Positions 17,501-28,000 of a DNA stretch of 64,000 nt are shown piece after piece; the stretch's first letter is position 1, and each line of letters starts with the position of its first letter. The stretch is from Bacteroidota bacterium. Lineage in GTDB: Bacteria; Bacteroidota; Bacteroidia; B-17B0; Aurantibacillaceae. The notes under the pieces are model-generated. The model was not told the origin of the DNA and searched no databases. It saw nothing but the letters and a program-made list of their open reading frames with translations. Location: contig CAUJCR010000012.1 in assembly GCA_963169355.1 (NCBI GenBank), positions 62,001 to 126,000 on the forward strand, read 5' to 3'. Position numbers and translations under genes: made by a program.

Positions 17501-19531
17501 CTAACTTAAGATATTATAAACTAAAAGCGAAGAAAAATAAGCTAAGCCCGACATAAAGGCAAATTGTATGAATGGCCATTTCCAATGCTTAGTTTCGCGA
17601 TAGGTAGTGGCTAATGTACTCATACATTGCATGGCAAACACATAAAACAACATTAACGACCAACATACCGCCCAAGAATAAACGGGTTGCTGTGTTTGGT
17701 AATTTTTTTCTGACATTAATTTTTCTCTGAGCGTGGTTGTATTATCGGTATCACCCACACTGTAAATTGTAGCCATGGTTCCAACAAATACTTCGCGCGC
17801 TGCAAACGAAGTAATTAAGGCAATTCCTATTTTCCAATCGAAGCCAAGCGGTTTGATGATGGGTTCAATTTTTTGTCCTAACATTCCTGCATAGGAAGTT
17901 TCAAGTTTTTGAGCATTAAAATCTACTTGTAAAGCTTGTTTAATGCTATCATTTGTTTCTTGATTTAAAGCTAGGATTTCTTTTTGCTGAACTTCCTCAA
18001 ATTGGGTTGAACCATGCGAGGTTAAAAACCATAGAACGATAGAAATGGCTAGGATGATTTTTCCGGCATCAAATAAAAACACTTTTACCTTATCAAACAC
18101 AAGCATCATTACTGTTTGCCATTGTGGTTTTCGATATACTGGCAACTCCATAATAAAATAACTTTTTTCTTTAGCTTTTAATACATATTTAAAAACTAAA
18201 GCTGCTAAAAGCGCCGACATAAAACCCAACAAATACATTCCCATTAAAACCAAACCCTGATAATTAAAAAAACCTTTGGTAGATTTTCCTACAAACATCA
18301 TGCTGATTAGCAGTGTGTAAACAGGTAAACGAGCTGAACAACTTACCAATGGTGTTACTAAAATAGTAATGAGCCTATCCTTTTGGTTCATAATAGTTCG
18401 GGTGCTCATAATAGACGGTACAGCACAAGCCACGCTACTTATCATAGGTATAACCGATTTACCATTTAACCCAAAGCGGCGCATAATTTTATCTAAAATA
18501 AAACTAGCACGAGCCATGTAACCTGTATCTTCTAAAATGGCAATAAAAAAGAACAACAAAGCAATTTGCGGTATAAAAACAGCAATACCACTTATACCCG
18601 CCAAAATTCCGTTTACAATTAAATCGTTGAGTTTACCTGCTGGTAGTGCATTTGATACACTATTCATCATCCACACAAATCCTTCTTCAATCCAAGTCAT
18701 AGGATACTCGGCAATATAAAAAATAAACTGAAAAATAATTGCTAAAATGAATAAGAAGAAAACAAAACCAAATACCTTATGCGTAAAAAAAGCATCTAAG
18801 GTTTGAGAAATACTTTTCTTTAATTGTTCGGGTTGCTTTACACACTTAGCAATGATGTAATTTATTTTTGAGAAACGTTGTAAGTTATCAGTTAGCTCAA
18901 AGTCTTCTATGGCTTTTTTATCGGTGATTGTGTCTGCTAATTGGGCAGAGATAACCTCAAAATAATTATTAATGTTAGGAAAAGAGGATTGTAACTTTTC
19001 GAATTGATAAAAAATGGTATGAGATATTTTAGCCTCTAAAATTTGTGCTTTAAGTTCATCAATGCCTTGTTTAGTTCTTGAGTTAACAGATATAACAGAT
19101 ACATCCAATAGCTTTGACAAATCTTGATGATAAATAGAAATGTGATTTTTTTCGGCTTCATCAATCATATTAAGCACCAGCACACAAGGTATTTTTAAAT
19201 CAATAATTTGAGTAGCTAATAACAAATGACGTTTGAGGTTAGAAGCATCAGTAACAATTACCGCTACATCAATTTTCTCATCTTGGCTAATGAGCGCTTG
19301 GCAAGCTACTTTTTCATCAATAGATTTTGGAAATAAACTATAAGTGCCTGGCAAGTCGGTAACAGTTGCTTTATACAAGTTGGTTGTATAACTTCCGTAG
19401 TGTTTATCTACGGTAACACCTGCGTAGTTACCTGTTTTTTGCGAAAGACCAGTTAAGGCATTAAACAAAGTAGATTTCCCACTATTTGGATTCCCGACAA
19501 GCGCAATAGAGATATTTTTTAAAGAACTCAC
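17501..19531 (-). CDS. feoB: Ferrous iron transport protein B
   Basis: FeoB is the inner-membrane ferrous iron transporter. The 676-residue protein starts with a G domain: G1 GNPNSGKST (13-21), G3 DLPG (59-62) and G4 NMID (121-124). A helical spacer and the membrane domain follow, with the two Gate motifs visible (FIPQIALLFFFIAILEDTGY and MISSVACAVPSIMSTRTI). The C-terminal ITSFAAREVFVGT is also conserved. The N-terminal cytoplasmic part is shorter than in E. coli FeoB and no FeoA domain is fused, since feoA is a separate gene 8 bases upstream. Confidence 0.96.
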   Translation of the reverse strand: MSSLKNISIALVGNPNSGKSTLFNALTGLSQKTGNYAGVTVDKHYGSYTTNLYKATVTDLPGTYSLFPKSIDEKVACQALISQDEKIDVAVIVTDASNLKRHLLLATQIIDLKIPCVLVLNMIDEAEKNHISIYHQDLSKLLDVSVISVNSRTKQGIDELKAQILEAKISHTIFYQFEKLQSSFPNINNYFEVISAQLADTITDKKAIEDFELTDNLQRFSKINYIIAKCVKQPEQLKKSISQTLDAFFTHKVFGFVFFLFILAIIFQFIFYIAEYPMTWIEEGFVWMMNSVSNALPAGKLNDLIVNGILAGISGIAVFIPQIALLFFFIAILEDTGYMARASFILDKIMRRFGLNGKSVIPMISSVACAVPSIMSTRTIMNQKDRLITILVTPLVSCSARLPVYTLLISMMFVGKSTKGFFNYQGLVLMGMYLLGFMSALLAALVFKYVLKAKEKSYFIMELPVYRKPQWQTVMMLVFDKVKVFLFDAGKIILAISIVLWFLTSHGSTQFEEVQQKEILALNQETNDSIKQALQVDFNAQKLETSYAGMLGQKIEPIIKPLGFDWKIGIALITSFAAREVFVGTMATIYSVGDTDNTTTLREKLMSEKNYQTQQPVYSWAVCWSLMLFYVFAMQCMSTLATTYRETKHWKWPFIQFAFMSGLAYFSSLLVYNILS

Positions 19532-19539
19532 TACAATTG

Positions 19540-19773
19540 TTACTCCTCCTCTGTTTTATCAATTACAACCGTAGAAGCTTCTTGTTTTCTAAGACTGAGC
19601 TGATAGCTCGCAATTTCAATGGCTAATGGATCGCCCAATGGTGCAATATTGGTTAGTTTTACAGTTTCTCCAGGTAAACAGCCCATTTCTACCAGTTTTA
19701 ATGACAAAAAACTATCTGTAAAAGATTTAATAATAGCCTTTTGACCTATTTTTAAAGTATCTAGCGTTTGCAT
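19540..19773 (-). CDS. feoA: Ferrous iron transport protein A
   Basis: The product is a 77-residue SH3-like cytoplasmic protein that assists FeoB. Family features are ALTTLKIGQKAII-type opening (MQTLDTLKIGQKAIIKSF), the LKLVEMGCLPGETVKL turn and APLGDPLAIEIASYQLSLRK. It ends 8 bases before feoB, a classical feoAB operon. An inverted repeat (TTTTCTAA/TTAGAAAA) sits directly before its ATG and may be an operator or a leader hairpin controlling iron-dependent expression. Confidence 0.94.
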   Translation of the reverse strand: MQTLDTLKIGQKAIIKSFTDSFLSLKLVEMGCLPGETVKLTNIAPLGDPLAIEIASYQLSLRKQEASTVVIDKTEEE

Positions 19774-19797
19774 TTTCTAATCCGTAAAGTTAGAAAA
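19774..19797 (-). promoter_or_regulatory. Inverted repeat at the feoA start
   Basis: The arms TTTTCTAA and TTAGAAAA are separated by 9 bases and end at the feoA start codon. The minus-strand text between the arms is CTTTACGGA. It could bind an iron-responsive repressor or form a start-codon hairpin. It does not match the classical Fur consensus, so the regulator is not named. The rest of the gap (19798-19877) holds AT-rich sequence with a small GGTATAATACC palindrome. Confidence 0.4.
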
Positions 19798-19877
19798 ATT
19801 ATAGATAAATGACATACCCGAAATATGGTATAATACCGAATACAACTAAGTGGAGAACAAAACATAAATAAACTTCA

Positions 19878-19897
19878 TGCAGTTTTATTAAACTGCA
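19878..19897 (-). terminator. Terminator-like hairpin after the His/Cys-rich gene
   Basis: TGCAGTTT and AAACTGCA form an 8-bp stem with a 4-base loop, followed on the minus strand by the T-rich GAAGTTTATTTATG. It lies 30 bases after the stop of the gene at 19928-20158 and would separate it from feoA transcription. Confidence 0.55.
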
Positions 19898-19927
19898 CAA
19901 AGATTACTTTTAGAACTAGAATCAATT

Positions 19928-20158
19928 TTAGTGAGCATGTTCCTCAGCTGGAGTTGCTGCTTCTTGATCATGGTGCGCATCGTGCCCTTCAGCACAAGAT
20001 GTTTCACACTTTTCACCTTCTTTGCAACATCCATGATGACAGTCGCAAGTACTTACTAATAACAAGATGATAAATACAGTTACTAATGCTAAAATTAAAG
20101 GTACACGAAATGATACTTTTTTTGGTTCAGCTGAATGATTATCGTGATGTGCGCTCAT
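19928..20158 (-). CDS. Small His/Cys-rich single-pass membrane protein
   Basis: The 76-residue protein begins MSAHHDNHSAEPKK. One membrane helix follows (FRVPLILALVTVFIILLLVS, about residues 17-36). The tail is crowded with metal ligands: CDCHHGCCKEGEKCETSC, then several HH and H-x-H motifs to the C-terminal EEHAH. Six Cys and about a dozen His in so short a protein suggest metal binding. It lies upstream of feoAB on the same strand, separated by a hairpin. A role in iron or other metal handling is inference from composition and position. I do not recognise a named family. Confidence 0.75.
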   Translation of the reverse strand: MSAHHDNHSAEPKKVSFRVPLILALVTVFIILLLVSTCDCHHGCCKEGEKCETSCAEGHDAHHDQEAATPAEEHAH

Positions 20159-20213
20159 ACTTTGAATGATTAAATTTTTTTGTAAAAATAATTTATTTAT
20201 TGATTAAACAAAA

Positions 20214-21323
20214 CTATTGTTTTGAAAATTTTATGCTTTGTTGTTGGTTTGCAATCGATAAATTTAAAATGTACATCCCTCTGGCTAAGTCAGAAATATC
20301 TAAAGTGTGTTTATTCACAATTTGAGTATTATCGTGTAACACATGTTGCATAAGTACTTTGCCTTGTATATCGGTAATTTGAACACTAATTGCTTGGTTA
20401 TATTGCTGTGTAATTATATTTAACTCATTATTTGAAGGATTAGGAAATAGAGAGATAGCTAGTAAATTTTTTTCTTCTTCTTTTACACCTACCCAATAAC
20501 GTATTCTATCACGATAACGTGCTTGAGTAGGTACAAATGCTCCTGCAATGAGATTGCCTGTTACTTCATAAAAAGGTATTTTTTCGTTTAAAGTCAGCCA
20601 TTGATAGCTTCGCACATAATTAGGGAAACCCACTCTGTCAAAACCAGCAGGCAATGCATTAATTCGAATAGTATCTGTTGAATATTGAGTTGTAACCACT
20701 CTAATACACGAATCAGTACCATAAGGTGTGGTGATAGTTCCCCAGCCATCTACTTCGGTAATTCTGTATCCATGCTTTTTATAATTAAAAGGCACTACCG
20801 TAAGTGTAGGTGTAGTAAAAAAGAATGTGGAAGAATCTCTATCTAAATATTGCAATGGAAATTGGTATAGTTTATCCTCGTTAGATGAAGTGGCGGTAAT
20901 ACCCAAAGGAATCCCAGATATGGTTTGCCCTTGACCAACGGCATTAAACGAGCTTGTTCCATTTTTTTTATAAAAACTATAAATGTTTTTAAATGTAAGA
21001 TTATAAGTTCCTAATGGAATAGCTGGAATGGGCAATGAATCCATTGTTTTTTCGCCATATTTTCCAAAGAAAAATAAAGAATAAGGTGTAGCCGTTGAAG
21101 GAACAAATTTTCTTATCCCCTGCCCAGTTGAATCTAATGTGCTAAAGTCCCAAAAATAATTGGCGCCTGTAGCCGTATAATTACCTATACTCGAAAGTCT
21201 GGCAGAAGAATAACGACAGGTATCGCCACTCACAGGCATATTATTAGATGTGATGGTTATCTGTGCTGTTAAATTCCCTAACAAGAATAGGATAACACAG
21301 CTAAACAGTATTTTTTTAGTCAT
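20214..21323 (-). CDS. Secreted protein with T9SS type A sorting domain
   Basis: This 369-residue protein has a signal peptide (ILFSCVILFLLGNLTAQ) and a beta-rich body without a recognised catalytic motif (YFWDFSTLDSTGQGIRKFVP, GWGTITTPYGTDSCIRVV). The type A sorting domain is at the C terminus: SLFPNPSNNELNII, VQITDIQGKVLMQ, ISDLARGMYILNL. The central text resembles the widespread Bacteroidota secreted proteins of about 350 residues with a conserved GTITTPYG segment, of unknown function. It is on the same strand as the TPM-LemA cluster but 36 bases downstream of it. Confidence 0.85.
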   Translation of the reverse strand: MTKKILFSCVILFLLGNLTAQITITSNNMPVSGDTCRYSSARLSSIGNYTATGANYFWDFSTLDSTGQGIRKFVPSTATPYSLFFFGKYGEKTMDSLPIPAIPLGTYNLTFKNIYSFYKKNGTSSFNAVGQGQTISGIPLGITATSSNEDKLYQFPLQYLDRDSSTFFFTTPTLTVVPFNYKKHGYRITEVDGWGTITTPYGTDSCIRVVTTQYSTDTIRINALPAGFDRVGFPNYVRSYQWLTLNEKIPFYEVTGNLIAGAFVPTQARYRDRIRYWVGVKEEEKNLLAISLFPNPSNNELNIITQQYNQAISVQITDIQGKVLMQHVLHDNTQIVNKHTLDISDLARGMYILNLSIANQQQSIKFSKQ

Positions 21324-21359
21324 AATTTGGATTTATTGAAGAGTAAATATACAATTTTT

Positions 21360-22145
21360 TTACCAACTACCACCCGAACCCCCTCCGCCACCTCTTCCTC
21401 CACCAAAACCACCCCAAGACGAACCACCACCTGAATAGCTACCGCCATAACTACCAAAAGACGAACCACCTCCCCAATAGGTATAACCACCACCACCTCG
21501 ATAACCACCGCCGCCACTACTACCTCCAGAAATTTTAGCTAAAATATACAACACAATTAACACAAAAGCGATGAATAATAATGGGTGATTTTGAATTAAT
21601 GCTAAAAGTGAATTGCCCATTCGATTATCTTTCACATTGTACTCTCCTTTTGCAGCCATCATTAAGGCATGACAACCTGCCCTTAGTCCAGCCGAATAAT
21701 TTCCCTCCTTAAAAAACGGAATAATCTCTTTTTCCCTAATATGCATAGTTTGAATATCGGTAATAGCCCCCTCTAAGCCATATCCTACAGAGATAAATAA
21801 TCGTCTTTCGCCCTCATTACCTGTTGGTTTTATTAATATTACTACGCCATTATTTTTATCAGCCTGACCTACTCCCCATTCATTTAAAATTTTAGTAGCA
21901 TAGGTTGCGTCATCCATGTTTCCCAAATCATCAACAATTACCACGCAAATTTGGTTAGATGTTTCGTTACTAAAATTTTGTAACTCTCTCTCCAAGGTTT
22001 CTTGCTCTTGTGCCGATAAAAATTGAGGAAATTGCTTAGAAAGATTATTCACTAATCTTGGAGGCTTAGGCCTATCGGGTATTTGCGCTAATAATACACA
22101 AGGAATAAAACAAAGCGTAATAAATATATGTAAAATTCGATTCAA
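21360..22145 (-). CDS. TPM-domain protein with Gly-rich tail (YgcG family)
   Basis: The 261-residue protein has a signal peptide (ILHIFITLCFIPCVLLAQ). A TPM domain follows at about 35-165, marked by VVIVDDLGNMDDATYATKIL, NNGVVILIKPTGNEGERRLF, SVGYGLEGAITD and YSAGLRAGCHALM. There is one membrane helix (PLLFIAFVLIVLYILAKI) and a C-terminal tail of Gly, Ser, Tyr and Trp. This is the YgcG/TPM architecture, facing the periplasm and anchored in the membrane. It is the last gene of a LemA-TPM-TPM cluster. TPM proteins have been linked to photosystem or membrane-complex maintenance in other organisms; the role here is unknown. Confidence 0.9.
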   Translation of the reverse strand: MNRILHIFITLCFIPCVLLAQIPDRPKPPRLVNNLSKQFPQFLSAQEQETLERELQNFSNETSNQICVVIVDDLGNMDDATYATKILNEWGVGQADKNNGVVILIKPTGNEGERRLFISVGYGLEGAITDIQTMHIREKEIIPFFKEGNYSAGLRAGCHALMMAAKGEYNVKDNRMGNSLLALIQNHPLLFIAFVLIVLYILAKISGGSSGGGGYRGGGGYTYWGGGSSFGSYGGSYSGGGSSWGGFGGGRGGGGGSGGSW

Positions 22146-22161
22146 TTTAATTTAAATTTCG

Positions 22162-22599
22162 TTAACTAAAAGATACATTATCTGAGAGTTCATTTTTATC
22201 ATTTGAATGATAAGGAAAATATAATTTAAGTTTCTCTCCGCACATTTTCACAGAAGTTTCTAATCCCGAAACAATATCTCCCTTTTTAAAATAATCAATG
22301 GCGCATTGGGTTATTTCTCTCCAAAATTCATCATGAACCTTTAAATGGATTCCTTCATCTCCCCACACCGAAAATGTTTTAGACTTAATTGCTAAATAAA
22401 ATAAAATGGCATTTCTGTCCTTTGTTTGATGCATATTTAACTGCTCAAATTGCTTTTTGCAAGCCTCCAAGGCATCTCCCTTACAATATTTCGTAATATG
22501 AATTCTTATTTCGCCCGAGGTATTTAACTCCGCTGCTTTAATAGACGCAATAAGCCTTTCCTCGTCTTTAGTAGATATGAGTTTCTTATTAAAGAACAT
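22162..22599 (-). CDS. TPM-domain protein, short form
   Basis: This 145-residue protein lacks a signal peptide. The TPM-type core shows LIASIKAAELNTSGEIRIHI, then NAILFYLAIKSKTFSVWGDE, GIHLKVHDEFWREI and GLETSVKMCGEKL. It corresponds to the second, soluble TPM protein usual in LemA-TPM clusters. It lies 1 base after lemA and 16 bases before the membrane-anchored TPM gene, so the three form one operon. Confidence 0.88.
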   Translation of the reverse strand: MFFNKKLISTKDEERLIASIKAAELNTSGEIRIHITKYCKGDALEACKKQFEQLNMHQTKDRNAILFYLAIKSKTFSVWGDEGIHLKVHDEFWREITQCAIDYFKKGDIVSGLETSVKMCGEKLKLYFPYHSNDKNELSDNVSFS

Positions 22600-22600
22600 C

Positions 22601-23191
22601 TTATTTAATATTCATCTCTACCTTTGGAGCTTTTTCAGCACCAGCCTCAGCTTCAAAATAAGTGGCATCTTTATATCCCCACGCAAAAAATGTAGCAGGT
22701 ATCTTTTTAATTGAAGCGTTAAATACTTTTACAGCTTCGTTGTATTTCATGCGTTCATTAGAAATTCTGTTCTCACAGCCTTCTAATTCTACTCGTAACT
22801 CACTAAAAGCTTGGCTCGATTTAAGATTAGGATAGTTTTCGCTTACCATCAAAAGGCGCGATAAAGCAGAAGACAACTCACCTTGCGCTTGCTTAAATTG
22901 TTGCATGTTTTCAGCAGTCATATTACTTGGATCAATTGTTACTTGCGTAGCTTTAGCTCTTGCCTCTACAACTTGTGTAAGTGTTGATTTCTCGAAATTA
23001 GCTTCTGCTTCTACAGTTTTTACAATATTAGGAATTAAATCTAATCGGCGTTGGTACTGACTCTCAACCTGATGCCATTGCGAGGTTACTCCCTCACTTA
23101 AATCAACAAACTTATTGCGAGTACTACAACCATAACCCATAATTAATACTAAAAAGGCAACTATGCCACCGATAATAAATGTACGTTTCAT
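22601..23191 (-). CDS. LemA family protein
   Basis: The 196-residue protein starts with one membrane helix (FIIGGIVAFLVLIMGYGCST), followed by the LemA coiled-coil domain. Signatures include FVDLSEGVTSQWHQVESQYQ, RRLDLIPNIVKTVEAEANFE, ENYPNLKSSQAFSELRVELE and RISNERMKYNEAVKVFN. The membrane helix ends in a Cys, so lipid attachment is possible. LemA proteins are membrane-anchored scaffolds of poorly known role. It is the first gene of the LemA-TPM-TPM operon. Confidence 0.92.
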   Translation of the reverse strand: MKRTFIIGGIVAFLVLIMGYGCSTRNKFVDLSEGVTSQWHQVESQYQRRLDLIPNIVKTVEAEANFEKSTLTQVVEARAKATQVTIDPSNMTAENMQQFKQAQGELSSALSRLLMVSENYPNLKSSQAFSELRVELEGCENRISNERMKYNEAVKVFNASIKKIPATFFAWGYKDATYFEAEAGAEKAPKVEMNIK

Positions 23192-23257
23192 ACGTTTTAT
23201 AATTTAATAAAAATAATAATGTAAAGCTAAAAATAATTACCTTAGAAGCTACCTCTT

Positions 23258-24994
23258 TTGATTAAGAAATTAACATATTTTTTTTATTTCGTTTGTATTT
23301 GTTTCATCTCCACAAGAGCCCAAACAATATACACACTGTCTATTATTAATACCGATAGCGCAGATATTTTTAAAAAAGTGGATTTTAAGAAACAGTTTAC
23401 AGACGCTTATCTTATAGAGAAAGAATTAACTAGAGTTTACTTAAACTTACTGAACGAAGGTTATATTTCTGCTAACGTAGATAGTGTTATTAAAAATCAA
23501 GATACTTACAAAGCGTATTTATATATTGGAAAAAAATACACTTGGGTTAACCTACGCTACCAAGCCAAAGACCAAAGTGTCATTGGCAAAATTGGATACG
23601 GCGAACGCTTTTTTACAAATAGAACATTTAAATACTCGGAATTACATAAACTACTTGATAAAATTATTGTGTACTATGAAAATAACGGATACCCATTTGC
23701 CAATGTAAAACTCGATAGTGTTGAAATTATTGATAATAAAGTGTCAGCCAAAATTGACATTCAAAAAAACTTATTTATAAAACTAGATAGCCTTATAACC
23801 GAAGGAAGCGGCAAAGTAAATCATAAGTTTTTACAGCGTTATTTAGGCGTGAAGAATGGAATGGCGTACAATGCAGCAGCATATAAAGGAATTTCAAATA
23901 AAATTAAACAACTGCCATTTGTGGTTGAGAAAAAACCGCCATTTATGCAACTAACAGATAAACAAAATAAATTATACCTGTTTTTAGATAAAAAAACAGC
24001 TTCTCAGTTTGATGGTATTGTGGGTATTTTACCTGATGATAAAGGAAAAACAATTTTTACTGGCGACTTAAAAATAAAACTAGTAAACACCATTTTAAAA
24101 AGTGGAGAAACCTTTGATATGCAATGGCGACGCCTACAATCACAAACTCAAGATTTAAAAGTAAACATTATCTATCCATATATTGCAGGTTTACCCATTG
24201 GCGCAGATTACGCCATTAAATTATACAAAAAAGACACCACCTTTTTAGATGTGAATAACACCATTGGATTAAATTATTACTTTAAAGGATTAAATTATCT
24301 AAAAGTATTTTATAAGCAACGTAATGCCAATTTAATTTCAACAACTGGTTTGCAATTTGCCACAGTACTACCCGATTATGCCGATGTAACAACAAAAGCT
24401 TATGGTATTGGTGTTTTTATTGAGCAGTTAGACTACAAGTTTAATCCTAAAAAAGGCGTGAGTATTTCACTTCAAGGCTCGGTGGGCGATAGAACTATAA
24501 AACGAAACCCAAAAATAAATGACCAAGCCTATAATAACATTTCATTAAGAACTTCTCAGTATCAAACGGAAGGCATGGTGAGTGGATATATTAATCTTTA
24601 TAGAAATCATGTATTAAAATTAGCAACCCAATTTGGAAGCGTATTTGGTAATACTATTTATAAAAATGAATTATTTAGAATTGGAGGATTAAGAACACTA
24701 AGAGGTTTTGATGAAGAAAGTATTTACGCATCAACTTATGCCATTCCAACCATTGAATACCGGTTTTTATTTGAAAAAAATTCCAACATTTTTGTATTTG
24801 GAGAAAGTGCGTGGTACGAAAATAATAACGTTTCTGGTTACATAAACGATGTGCCTATAAGTGTAGGAGCAGGTATTAATTTTGAAACCAAAGCAGGTAT
24901 CTTTAATTTAAGCTACGCGTTGGGCAAACAGTTTTCTAATGGTTTTGATTTAAGAACTGGTAAAATTCACGCCGGATTAACCGCTTTATTTTAA
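23258..24994 (+). CDS. Omp85-family outer membrane protein (BamA/TamA-like)
   Basis: The 578-residue protein starts at a TTG (no ATG nearby) with a signal peptide (LTYFFYFVCICFISTRAQ). POTRA-like repeats follow (about 25-240: LNLLNEGYISANVDSVI, DKIIVYYENNGYPFANVKLD). The C-terminal barrel carries the Omp85 loop-6 motif LRGF at 481-484 in GGLRTLRGFDEES. Omp85 proteins insert or export proteins at the outer membrane. The protein is shorter than BamA and has about two or three POTRA units, more like TamA or FhaC-type relatives. It is divergent from lemA; the next gene follows within 60 bases. Confidence 0.88.
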   Translation: MIKKLTYFFYFVCICFISTRAQTIYTLSIINTDSADIFKKVDFKKQFTDAYLIEKELTRVYLNLLNEGYISANVDSVIKNQDTYKAYLYIGKKYTWVNLRYQAKDQSVIGKIGYGERFFTNRTFKYSELHKLLDKIIVYYENNGYPFANVKLDSVEIIDNKVSAKIDIQKNLFIKLDSLITEGSGKVNHKFLQRYLGVKNGMAYNAAAYKGISNKIKQLPFVVEKKPPFMQLTDKQNKLYLFLDKKTASQFDGIVGILPDDKGKTIFTGDLKIKLVNTILKSGETFDMQWRRLQSQTQDLKVNIIYPYIAGLPIGADYAIKLYKKDTTFLDVNNTIGLNYYFKGLNYLKVFYKQRNANLISTTGLQFATVLPDYADVTTKAYGIGVFIEQLDYKFNPKKGVSISLQGSVGDRTIKRNPKINDQAYNNISLRTSQYQTEGMVSGYINLYRNHVLKLATQFGSVFGNTIYKNELFRIGGLRTLRGFDEESIYASTYAIPTIEYRFLFEKNSNIFVFGESAWYENNNVSGYINDVPISVGAGINFETKAGIFNLSYALGKQFSNGFDLRTGKIHAGLTALF

Positions 24995-25047
24995 GAAAAT
25001 TGACAATTTTCAAAATTATTTTATTAAACTTGTTAAAATATTGTTTT

Positions 25048-28000
25048 GTGAAAAAGACGGGTAAAATCTTCTTTATATTGTTCTTATTAACTCAGGTGGC
25101 TTATTCACAAAAAATGAATTTGCAGAAATTCTCAGTTAAAGAAGGGCTAATACAATCTACCGTTAAACACATACAAAAAGGCGGTCATGGTGGCTTATGG
25201 TTAGGAACTAATAATGGTCTATCTAGATTCAACGGTAAAACTTTTGAGAACTTCACAACCAGTAATGGCTTACCATCTAATGATATTACCGCTTTATTAT
25301 TTGCAGATAAAGCCTTATATATTGGAACAAGAAAAGGGTTTTGCTCATTTAATGGAAACAAAATCGAGATACTTCCTATTTACAAAAACATTACAGGTAC
25401 TGTAGTTAAGTTACTAGAAAAAAATAATATACTACATGTATTAACTACCAAAGGATATTATAGATTAAACATTCTTGGTACATCGCCAATAATAGATTCT
25501 GTTGCGATTCCAAACATTATTGCTCAACAAATTAGAGATGCTGAATTTGACGAAGATGGAAACTTATGGATTGCTACAAGTCAAAAAGGCTTGTACCTAA
25601 TGGAACTTAATATCTGTACTAAAATTCCAAAATTCATCTTAATACAAAATGCAACTTCTTCTACTAGTATTAATAAAAAATTAATTCGTATTGTAAACTT
25701 TAATACCAGTAACTTACTAAAAGGTAATTCAATTTCATCCATAGAATTTGATAATCGTCATAATTTAATAATAAGCGATTCAGATAATGGAATAGCAGAA
25801 ATAAAATTTGATTACATAAATAATAATGGTATTCAGGCAAATTACATTCAGTTTAGTTCAACAGTTTCAGATTTCCATGCTCGTACGGTAAATATTTATA
25901 AAGACACAGAAGGTAATATATATTTAGCAACCGATGGATTTAATATTATTAAAATCCCTATTGATAAAAACACAGGCGAAAATGTTTATAACGAAGCCTT
26001 TATCATTCCTTCAAGAAACTCATTATGTTTTGCAGAAGATAATTTTCAAAATTTATGGATAGGAACACTAAATGATGGCTTAATATGTATGAGTACATCT
26101 TCATCATTAAGTTTTAATAAATCAACTGGATTGGGCGAAGAAAAAGTAGTTAGTGTATTTGTTTCGGGTGATAGTGCCATTTGGGTGGGCACTTATGGCG
26201 GTGGCGCATTTAGGTATAAACACAATGAATTCAAATCTTGTTTTTGGCCACAGGGGATAACTGAGTCAATCATCAAATCTATTACTGAAGATAATCAGCA
26301 AAATATCTGGTTAGGCACTATTGGCGGAGGAATAGATATAATTAATAAAAATGATTTCCAAAAAGAACTTAAAATATCAAAAGTTTTAAAAGAAAGAGAT
26401 GGGCTCACCTCCAATTATGTTTCATATTTATATAAAGACTCGAAAGGAGCTATTTGGGCTGGTTATTTATCCTCCTCTAAAATTGACAGAATAGTTTCAG
26501 TAAATGGAGAGTATAAAATCACTTCATTTACAATTAGCGATTTAGCAAAGTTTAATGTAACATGTATTACCGATGATAATGAAGGAAATATTTGGGTAAC
26601 ATCTAATGAAGGTGTATGGAGTTTAAATCCTAAAACAGGGCATGTTGATAATCAATTTGCAGTTTTTAAAAATATTCAAACCATTGCAAAAGATTGGAAT
26701 GGTAACATGTGGCTAGGGAGTTCGGATATTGGGGTTATTATTCTGAAAAATAAATTAAAAGCACGTTATTTTGAGCAAAATGCAACGAACGCTATTGAAA
26801 AAATAAATGCAGAAAATGGCATTTCTAGTAATTACATAAATACTATTTTATTTGACAAAGAATTTGCTTGGTTAATTACTAACAATGGCATTAATCAACT
26901 TAAGATTGATTATTATCTTAACAACATCAAAGAAATTAAATCCTTTCATAAAGGACAAAACTTTGCATCGTATGATAACAAACCTAACACAAGTGTATTT
27001 GATAAATCTCATGTATTATGGATTGGCTCCATTGAGGGATTAACACAATATAAAAATTTCTCAATAACCAATCATGAAAACAAACAACAACCTCAATTGT
27101 TTATCACATCGCTATTAATTGAAAATAAGAAAATAGATTGGACTGATGCAGATTTATTTACGTCGGGGGAATATTCTGGTATTAGCTTTAAAGGATTTTA
27201 TAACTGGCACAAAATACCGAATAATTTAGTATTAGATTATAAACACAGCAGTTTACAATTTAATTTAAGTACGGATAACATTGCTAATCAACAATCCATG
27301 AATTATACTTATAAACTCATTGGTTATGATAAAGACTGGAGTTCATTATTTGGATCGAATGAGATTACATATCGTAATTTACCCGCTGGAGATTATTCGC
27401 TAATTATAAAAACATCGGCTAGCAACGATTTTAGCGAAAAAAAAGAATATGTTTATTCCTTTAGTATTGTTCCCCCGTTTTGGAAAACTAAGTGGTTCTA
27501 CATTCTCATATCAATCATACTAATTGTTTCACTTTATGTATTTATTGTAAATAGAGAAAAAAGATTGAAACGCGAAAAAATGCGATTAGAACTATTAATA
27601 AAAGCTAGAACTTCGGAAATAGAAGCACAAAAACGAGAAATAGAATTACAAAATAGCTTAATACAAGGAATTAACAAAGACCTTACAGATAGTATTAAAT
27701 ACGCACAACGCATTCAACAAACCATCTTACCCGATTCGAGTGTCTTAGAAAAACATTTTGCTGATTACTGTGTTATGTATAAACCACGCAATATTGTAAG
27801 TGGCGATTATTATTGGTTTGCCGAACAAAATGATTTAGTATATGTAGCTGTAGTAGATTGCACAGGACACGGTGTTCCAGGAGCATTCATGTCATTAATT
27901 TCTAGTAGTATATTAACTGAATCGGTTAAAGAGCATATCAGCCAACACGATCCTGTAAAAATGCTTGAATATCTAAGACAGGAAATGAGTGCTAAACTAA

